This document shows positions 56,501-64,000 of a stretch of 64,000 bases of DNA, piece after piece. This DNA is from Actinostola sp. cb2023 (Eukaryota > Cnidaria > Anthozoa > Actiniaria > Actinostolidae): contig JAUJYZ010001545.1 of NCBI GenBank assembly GCA_033675265.1, forward strand, positions 393,501 to 457,500, read 5' to 3'. The position numbers were made by a program, and so were the translations under genes. The notes beneath the pieces are model-generated. The model had not been told where the DNA came from. It made no database searches and worked only from the letters and a program-made list of their open reading frames with translations. How positions within the stretch are numbered: the stretch's first letter is position 1; the number at the start of each line of letters is the position of its first letter.

Positions 56501-59500
56501 CTGACCCATGTATGCATGTACATACCAGTATATACAATGTATGTTTTACAGGGCCACTGGGTTATTACATGTAGTTGTTCATACTGTCATTTAGCCGCTT
56601 ATGTACGTAATGTCATTGAAATGTACTTACAAAATGTTAAGCCATGTGGTCGCTTACGAGAGGTGGTCACTTACGAGAGGTGGTCACTTACGGGAGGTGG
56701 TCACTTACGGGAGGTGGTCGCTTACGAGAGGTGGTCGCTTACGGGAGGTGGTCGCTTACGAGAGGTGGTCACTTACGAGAGGTGGTCACTTACGGGAGGT
56801 GGTCACTTACGGGAGGTGGTTACGGGAGGTGGTCGCTTACGAGAGGTGGTCGCTTACGGGAGGTGGTCGCTTACGGGAGGTGGTCACTTACGAGAGGTGG
56901 TCACTTACGGGAGGTGGTCGCTTACGGGAGGTGGTCGCTTACGAGAGGTGGTCGCTTACGAGAGGTGGTCGCTTACGGGAGGTGGTCACTTATGAGAGGT
57001 GGTCACTTACTAGAGGTGGTCACTTACGAGGGGTGGTCGCTTACGAGAGGTGGTCGCTTACGGGAGGTGGTCGCTTACGAGAGGTGGTCACTTACTAGAG
57101 GTGGTCACTTACGAGAGGTGGTCACTTATGAGAGGTGGTCGCTTACGAGAGGTGGTCGCATACGAGAGGTGGTCGCTTACGAGAGGTGGTCGTTTACGAG
57201 AGGTGGTTGCTTACGGGAGGTGGTCGCTTACGGGAGGTGGTCGCTTACGAGAGGTTCCAACTATAGTCATTTGACTTACAAATGTAATTGGAAACTTTTG
57301 ATACTTTGGAAAACTTGTCACTTAGGAGCGGTGGTCGCTTAGTGGTCGCAAACGCAGGTTCAACTGTCATAACTAAATAAATGATTGATCTTATTTCAGA
57401 AAGAGGTATTTGTAGGTGAGGTCACCCAACAACCTGTCAGTGGCTCAAGCCAAGTATTTGGATTGATGTCTGAAGGTGAAAGTAAGTATTATATGCCTCC
57501 AATAAAGTGTTCACCTGTGATTAATTAATATAGTGTGTTTAAAGCCACCTAGTAACCATGGCAACACAATGAAAAAAAGACAACTTTGCACATTTCAGCC
57601 ATCAAAAAAGCAGTGATACCGTATTTCCTCGATTAAGTGCCCTGGGCGCTTATTTCAAATTTTGTGGCCAAGGGGGGCACTTAAACGAGGGAGGGCGATT
57701 AATCGAGGGGGGGTGCTTAATATAAAAACGTGATTTGAACTCAGAAACATAACTTCAATATGGTAAAATACATATAGGAACATGCCGTAACTTTGTAATA
57801 AAATGCAAGTTGTATACCATATTCTGTAATCTCTTACTACTGTACCATATTTCTTGGGGGAGGGCAGGGGGGCGCTTAATCGAGGGGGGCATTTATTTCA
57901 AATTTTGAGGGCAAGGGGGGCGCTTATGATCGAGGGAGGGCGCTTAATCGAGGAAATACGGTATATTGAATTAAGCTTTGGCTTCTGTACATTGTATGTA
58001 TGCATGTTACCCAGTTTTGACCCTCAAGTGGCTTCCACAGCCAAATTTTCTCGTAGGACGTCCTGTTCAAATACCTTTTTCTTGCCTTCTCAGAAAATCG
58101 TCACTTTGGAGAGACCAACATGAATGAGAAAAGTAGTCGTTCCCACACCATATTCTGCATTGTGAGTATTGAGCAGTCTTTACTCCACATTTTTTTGATG
58201 TACTGTACTGTTTTATTTCACTACAGCTCTGTATGTACATTGTACATTTAAATATATACAATGAACAGTGTACTGACATTACACGCACATAGTACATGTA
58301 TTTGGTTTGTAAATACAGCACTTGTACATTACACATACTACAATTGTATTTTTTAGTAGTTTTTTTGGTTTTGTGCATAATAATGCATGCGTTAACCAAA
58401 CTGTGGTGTCATTTGATTGACAGCATATTGAGAGTCGTGAGAGAGCTGTTTCTGGTGACGAAAGCATGGAATCAGATGAAAGAAAAGAAGAAGAAGAAGA
58501 TATTGGTGCAGTGCGGGTATCAAAGTTGGTAGGTAACCATGATTGTCTGATAATCACTCCAGACAATTTCACTATCTCCATTTCTGTGATTTTAATTCTA
58601 GTGACGTAAATATACATTTGTATATACACCCTGGTTACATGCAGGAATAAAATCTCTTGTAACATGTAGGGAAAAAGTACTAAATTTACTAATGTTTCTT
58701 GAAAACATTAGTACTTCGTTGGAGTAACAAAGTTTACTCTGATGAAGGACTAGCATCTAAAAGTCAGTACATTTACAATGTAGTTCCTTTATTCACAGTG
58801 TTAAATACTTGTTTTACATGTCATTGTGAATAATATGTTTTTAGAATTTGGTTGATCTTGCTGGATCTGAAAGAGTTTCATCAACTGGTGCAGAGGGTCA
58901 AAGACTCAAAGAAGGAGCACACATTAATAAAAGTCTATTTACTCTTGGCTCTGTCATAGCCAAACTCAGTGAAGGGGAGAGGTAAATGTCATAAAATTAT
59001 TGAATAAAATACTATACACTACTATACATGTGTACAGTACATGCCATATACAATATACAGTTGAACCTCTGCTAATAGACACCTCTCATACAGTAAGTGA
59101 ACACATACCAAAGATCCTGAACAGTCTTTCTCCTCGAATAGAGACTTTCTCATACAGTAAGTGAACACTACCTCAACACCTCCTGTAAGCAGACAGTCCA
59201 TTTCTCCTGTAAAAGCATTTATTTCCATAAGCAGACACCTCCTGTAAGCAGACACCTCCCATAAGCAGACACCTCCTGTAAGCAGACACCTCCCATAAGC
59301 AGACACCTCCATAAGCAGACACCTCCCATAAGCAGACACCTCCCATAAGCAGATACCTCCTGTAAGCAGACACCTCCCATAAGCAGACACCTCCCATAAG
59401 CAGACACCTCCTGTAAGCAGACACCTCCTGTAAGCAGACACCTGCTGTAAGCAGACACCTCCCATAAGCAGACACCTCCCATAAGCAGACACCTCCCATG

Positions 59501-62500
59501 AGCAGACACCTCCTGTAAGCAGACACCTCCCATAAGCAGACACCTCCCGTAACAGACCTCCTGTAAGCAGACACCTCCTGTAAGCAGACACCTGTAAGCA
59601 GACACCTCCCATAAGCAGACACCTCCCATAAGCAGACACCTCCTGTAAGCAGATACCTCATGTAAGCAGCTCCCAAAGCAGACACCTCCTGTAAGCAGAC
59701 ACCTGCTGTAAGCAGCAGACACCTCCTGTAAGCAGACACCTCCTGTAAGCAGACACCTCCTGTAAGCAGACACCTCCTGTAAGCAGACACCTCCTGTAAG
59801 CAGACACCTCCTGTAAGCAGACACCTGTAAGCAGACACCTCCCATGTATTGTATTGTACCTGTAAGCAGACACCTCCTGTAAGCAGACACCTCCTGTAAG
59901 CAGACACCTTCCATAAGACACCTGTAAGCAGACACCTCCTGTAAGCAGACACCTCCTGTAAGCAGACACCTCCTGTAAGCAGACACCTCCTGTAAGCAGG
60001 CACCTCCTGTAAGCAGACATCTCCCATAAGTATTGTATTGTACCTGTAAGCAGACACCTCCTGTAAGCATACACCTACACAATGTACCAATGTATGCTTG
60101 GCAGGGATGTACATAAGCAGCCACACCTCCTGTAAGCAGACACCTCCCATTAGCAGAAATGTGGAACCCGAGTCCTCTAAACTAAGTCTTTAAAACACGT
60201 TCTGCTGTAAGCAGACACCTCCCATGTAAGCAGACACCTCCCATAAGCAGACACCTTCCATAAGCAGACACCTCCTGTAAGCAGACACCTCCTGTAAGCA
60301 GACACCAACGTTTCTGGCAGGATACTCGTACACGGCTTTTGCTACTTCTCAACCCTACATGTACAATGTCTAGATCTATAGCTACCATTGGCCCTTGGTC
60401 CCAATGGTGTCTGGTTACTGGGGTGCTGTTACAAGTATGTATTCAAAAGAGTATCTGACATTACTGTTGTCTTAATTATCTTGACAGTTTTATTCCTTTC
60501 CGTGACTCCAAACTGACAAGAATCCTGCAGAGTTCTCTTGGTGGTAATGCTAAGACAGCCATCTTGTGCACTGTTACTCCGGTCTCTGTAGAAGAGACTA
60601 TCAGTACCTTGAAGGTTGGTATTGAATTGTTGTATGTACTTTTCCTTCAGAGATTGGACATGCATGTGTATGTACATGCTATTTTCATCCTTCAGAGATT
60701 GGACATGCATGTGAAGGGCAGCAGCTGCTACTTTCATGCTCGCTAGAGATTGGGTCATACACTGTAGGCCTGTGAAGGGTAGTTGCTGTTACTTTCATGC
60801 TCGCTAGAGATTGGGAACCTGTGAAGGGTAGTTGCTGTTACTTTCATGTTCATGCTCGCTGTGAAGAGATTGCTGGTCACTAGAGATTGGGTCATAGGCC
60901 TGAAGAGGCTGTACTTTCATGTACTGCATAGGCCTGAAGGGCTGTACATGTACTGCTACATTCACACTTGCTAAAGATTGGATAGCTTGTTTTTCTATAT
61001 TTCCCATCCTTGATGATTTAAGCCAATCAAATCTGAGTATGACGTGCGCCTGAAGGCCTCTGATTTTTCTTCGGAGGCCCTGAGAACAAGGATGTATATT
61101 ATTATGCTATGAAATTTGATTTCCAATGTTATATTTAAGGAATGGTCTTGAAACGCTTAGCGTGCGTCCATCATCGTTATGGAGCACGCGGGAATTTGGG
61201 AGAGCACGAGAGAAGCATAAGAGATGCTCGAGGCGTAGACGACCATTTCTTTGATTTCAGAGCGTGCGCTATGGTGATGATGTGAGTGTGTGTCTGTAGC
61301 CGTAGCGTGTGTCCGTGGGCTTACGGACACACGCTAACCAACCAATCAGAGAGTGTGTTATATCATAGTTATGTTATAATACTTCATCATTCGTGTTTTT
61401 TTTACAGTTTGCAAGCAGAGCAAAAACCATCAAGAACTGTCCTCTTGTCAATGAGGTAGTCATATAATGATAATTAATAATTTATTATTATTGTTAATTG
61501 AATGGGTCCCTGCTAGAACGGAGTAAGTGACTTATGATCATAACCCAAATTCTCCTTTGAAATTCAAAGAATCTCGAGGAGAATTCAGATTTTGATCAGA
61601 GATCACTTACGTTGTTCTTGCATGGAGCCCTTCAATTGCACTGGATTAATTATTATTATCGAATTCATGAATAATTAATGAGGGAAATACAATAGAAATC
61701 ATAAGCGTAGCAGACATCTGTAAATCGGATACAGAATCGTCCTCATTTGCATTCAGCTTTAACTTGGATTTTCTCGGCCAAACTTTTTCCTATCATCCAA
61801 ATTATAGTAAAATATCCAGTTATACATCGTTGGATTCGATAAGTAATTAGCAATATTATTGGACAAGGTTGAGCAAAATATTGTGATTTGTCAGTGGCGA
61901 GTAGGCATCGGCATCGGCAAATAATTATCTGCTCGCCACTGACAAATCACGATATTTTGCTCAACCGAGTTCAATAATTGTTTTATCATTCACGTTATTT
62001 TCTCTCACCTAAAGCAACAACTCTGGAAAAATCGAGTTACCATTGTCGAGTAGAATGAAAACACTTATTCGCAGGAAGTTATCTGCAGTGACGTAGTCGT
62101 CTCTCGACCAATGAAAATCACGAAGAAAATAATGTGAATGATAATATACAATATTCGCGTCCGATGTGTATGAGATTTACAAACTCAAGCCGTAGTAAAT
62201 CCCATACAGATCGGCCGCTCATATTGTATATAGTACTTATTATATGATCTTTCAACAGGTTCTTGATGATGGAGCTATGCTTAAGAGGATGAAAAAAGAA
62301 ATCCGAGACTTAAAGAAACAGCTTGACAAGGTACATGTACATGTACATGTAATTTGATGCAGCATGTGTTATAAACATTATTCATACCTCAAAGAAAATT
62401 CATTAGATTCGGGTTTATTGTACATTGTATATATACTACTTATTTATAATGTATTTTATATAATTTTTATTAGAATTTTTATTAGAAATAGAAAAATCAA

Positions 62501-64000
62501 CGCTATACGACGTTTCGATGTCGCAGACATCATTATCAAGTGAAATTATAATTATTACTATAAACGTTTTTACATCTGTAGTGATAGGGCAACCTATACT
62601 GATTAAAGGATTTAGATTTAGATTTAGCAGTTATATTTAGTACTGCACTCCCATGGCATGCATGGGACAAACTCTTACTGTCCAGCTCAGAGAGCTTAAG
62701 GTGTCCACTTTATGTGACCTGACACTAGACTTCATGTATTATTTTTTCAGATGCAAGATAACACTTGCTTCTCAGAGTTGCAAAGTGAAAAAGAAAAGGT
62801 ATGTACATTGTATTAGATAAATGGAATTATTTAATTTGAATCCTTTTCAATTCATTTTTTTTCCATTTTTTTACTCTTTCAGTACCAAAAGCAGCTTGGA
62901 GAACAACAGGTAGGTCACATGACAAAGAGACACAGAAATGACCTGATAAATGAAGTATTTTTTTCTGCATTGTCTCAGTGGCTGTACATTCACCACATTA
63001 GGAGTCTAATTGTAAAAGTATTCATTCAGTCATGTACATGTAAACATTGAAATGTTTGTAGAACACACATGTACATGTAACTTGCATGCATTTAAAATAT
63101 ATGATCAATACTGTACATGTACTGATGTACATCAGGGCTGATTAAACATTTGTTTGTTTTGCAGGATAAATATGAACAGAAGATTCATGCTCTCACCACT
63201 TCATTCTTCACTCCGGCACGTTTAAATGAAACTATATCTTTTAATACTAGCACTGCTAAAAGCAAGAGTTCAAAGGTATCATGACAACATGTTGTACAGT
63301 AGTTTCACATTTAATTACTTTTGATAAGCGGGTTATGAATTAAGTTCATCTGGAAGTTCCAAAGTTTGCCTTGAACTTTGGAACATACATTTGTACATGT
63401 AACTTCAAACTTGCCCTCCTAAGTTCTTCGCTCAGGAAGGTTCAACTTTATGTAATCTTTCACTCTTCAGAGGAGCCAAAGGAGAGAGACTTGGTGTCCT
63501 GGCGCCATCTTGTTGAAGAACCCTCTTGCAGCTTCTGCTGAAGTAACACAGACAGTGTTTGCTAAGGATGATAATTCATTAAGGACTATAAGTGAAGAAA
63601 CAGAAGACAATACATGTATCATGGATATCAAGTCACCTGTAAGTTGCTTTGTAGTGATATCTGTAATTATCATTCATATTATTTTCTCTGGGATTTTCAT
63701 TGGTCGAGAGACAACTACAATGTACATCAAAATTAATTCGTTCTCCTTGACAATGGCAGCTTGGCATTTTCCAGAGTTGTTGTTTGGGTGAGAGAAAATA
63801 ATGTCAATGATAAAACAATAATTATTGAACTCTGTTTTTTGCAAAATATCATGATTTGTCAGTGTCTCGCAATGGTTTATATCATTATTATTATATTATA
63901 AAATATTACTATTATTATTATTATTTTGTAAAGAAATCAAATGAGCAGATGCTTTCCATTTGTTTGAAAAACCGGTAATTTCGGTTGGGAATTAAATGGT
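53561..64000 (+). CDS. CENPE: CENP-E-like kinesin-7, 5' part of gene (17 exons plus one candidate), partial
   Basis: Exons: 53561-53613, 53924-54024, 54181-54270, 55301-55419, 55742-55795, 55889-55948, 57400-57481, 58094-58161, 58424-58528, 58845-58981, 60488-60614, 61408-61455, 62259-62330, 62751-62798, 62883-62909, 63165-63275, 63471-63638. All introns are GT-AG and the frame stays open for 490 codons. This is an N-terminal kinesin motor: GQTSSGKT (residues 88-95), NEKSSRSH (197-204) and DLAGSE (248-253) bind and hydrolyse [23 protein letters not shown] after the motor is the CENP-E neck, and [10 protein letters not shown] further on is also CENP-E-like. The protein moves chromosomes to the spindle equator and binds kinetochores. 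The long coiled-coil tail lies beyond the window. Confidence 0.9.
54291..54494. mobile_element. MITE in CENP-E intron 3, TA target
   Basis: Inverted ends GAACAGCTTCAACCGTGCTC and GAGCACGGTTGAAGCTGCTC, TA on each side. Confidence 0.75.
54981..55121. mobile_element. MITE in CENP-E intron 3, family with 61501-61635
   Basis: Ends GAAGGGCTCCGTGCAAGAAC and GTTCTTGCAGGGACCCCTTC; centre CAAAGAATCTCGAGGAGAA in complement. An inverted relative lies in intron 12 at 61501-61635. Confidence 0.7.
56021..56123. mobile_element. pogo/Tigger-like MITE, TA target duplication
   Basis: Ends CAGTAGAATCCTGCTAACTC and its near-complement GCGGGATTTTACTG, TA on both sides, 103 bp. Confidence 0.75.
56309..56460. mobile_element. 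MITE in intron 6, TA target duplication
   Basis: Ends GAGGGTTTGCATGATCAC and GTGATCATGCAAACCCTC with TA on both sides, 152 bp. Confidence 0.78.
56643..57263 (+). repeat. 17-bp minisatellite in CENP-E intron 6
   Basis: Unit GGTGGTCGCTTACGAGA with A/G variants at three places, about 36 units. Just downstream (57320-57367) is a transposon-like end, GCGGTGGTCGCTT then GCAGGTTCAACTGTC. Open in all three + frames because the unit has no stop; not a gene. Confidence 0.95.
57619..57961. mobile_element. MITE in intron 7, TA target duplication
   Basis: Ends CCGTATTTCCTCGATTAAG and CTTAATCGAGGAAATACGG, TA on both sides, 343 bp. The interior repeats the motif GGGCGCTTAATCGAGG. Confidence 0.8.
59058..60306 (-). 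repeat. 17-bp minisatellite in CENP-E intron 10
   Basis: It begins with a transposon-like end (CAGTTGAACCTCTGCTAATA). The unit GCAGACACCTCCTGTAA repeats with CCCATAAGC variants from about 59205, interrupted at about 60085-60205. The minus strand is open in several frames (repeating [16 protein letters not shown]); not a gene. Confidence 0.95.
61501..61635. mobile_element. MITE in intron 12, inverted relative of 54981-55121
   Basis: Ends GGGTCCCTGCTAGAACGGAG and TTCTTGCATGGAGCCC; the internal TTCAAAGAATCTCGAGGAGA is shared. Confidence 0.7.
61848..61975. mobile_element. Foldback MITE in intron 12
   Basis: TTGAGCAAAATATTGTGATT and AATCACGATATTTTGCTCAA arms around GGCATCGGCATCGG. A relative lies at about 63790-63870 after exon 17. 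Confidence 0.72.
62470..62560 (-). repeat. Penelope-like 3' remnant with degenerate hammerhead-like motif
   Basis: On the minus strand: GATGTC-TGC-GACATC (stem II), then GAAACGTCGTATAGC. The CTGATGA box is degraded to TTGATAAT. Layout similar to 14715-14757 but a different family. Confidence 0.4.
63934..63974 (+). CDS. CENPE: Candidate exon 18 of CENP-E
   Basis: TTTTGTAAAG acceptor, 41 bases reading [13 protein letters not shown], donor GTAATT. The phase matches exon 17. The acceptor is weak, so this is tentative. Confidence 0.45.

Noticed and set aside
56516..57342. Long + strand frames of 159-232 aa in the 17-bp array
   Set aside because: All three frames are open because the unit has no stop. 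The region is intronic and has no codon bias or domain.
59022..60150. Minus-strand frames up to 325 aa in the second 17-bp array
   Set aside because: Same artefact; repeating translation of a 17-mer within an intron of CENP-E.

Overview
This is a eukaryotic, intron-bearing, transposon-dense genomic window. The mix of elements (BEL/Pao, a DIRS-type tyrosine-recombinase retrotransposon, an env-bearing Ty3/Gypsy relative, Penelope-like, PIF/Harbinger and many palindromic MITEs), together with a CENP-E kinesin and SLC16-type transporters, fits a marine invertebrate. An anthozoan cnidarian (coral or sea anemone) is my best guess, but this is inference from element types and not from a species marker.

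Layout. 1-0.9 kb: the 3' end of a BEL/Pao pol ORF cut by the window edge. 2.5-3.0 kb: a MITE whose inverted partner lies at 50.8 kb. 3.0-8.4 kb: a decayed DIRS-like element between direct repeats. 8.9-11.6 kb: a palindromic MULE-like element with GATCG arrays in its arms and a probable solo LTR in its loop. 12.7-33.7 kb: transporter gene A (four exons, 454 codons), with intron 1 of 12 kb filled by nested elements (a 367-bp palindrome, a hAT-like MITE, a Penelope fragment with a hammerhead-like motif, a Harbinger carrying a 31-copy 65-bp array, a 16-bp minisatellite and several foldbacks). 38.5-49.8 kb: transporter gene B, a tandem paralogue with the same four exons and phases (494 codons); its intron 1 holds a minus-strand Gypsy/errantivirus-like fragment. 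53.6 kb to the right edge: the 5' part of a CENP-E (kinesin-7) gene, 17 well-supported exons plus one candidate.

The two transporter genes are the centre of interest. In both, the last intron is almost entirely a G-rich 19-20 bp minisatellite (about 3.4 kb in A, 2.7 kb in B). In both, the last coding segment, including the stop codon, has been amplified as a tandem repeat of about 86 bp running into the 3' UTR (about 24 units in A, 8 in B). In B, 7 inserted bases put the second unit in frame, so the protein tail is duplicated. Comparing A with B gives empty sites that date several insertions to after the gene duplication.

All three host genes lie on the + strand. Splice sites were placed by eye; the exon phases agree through both transporters and through 17 kinesin exons. 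No tRNA, rRNA or CRISPR was seen.
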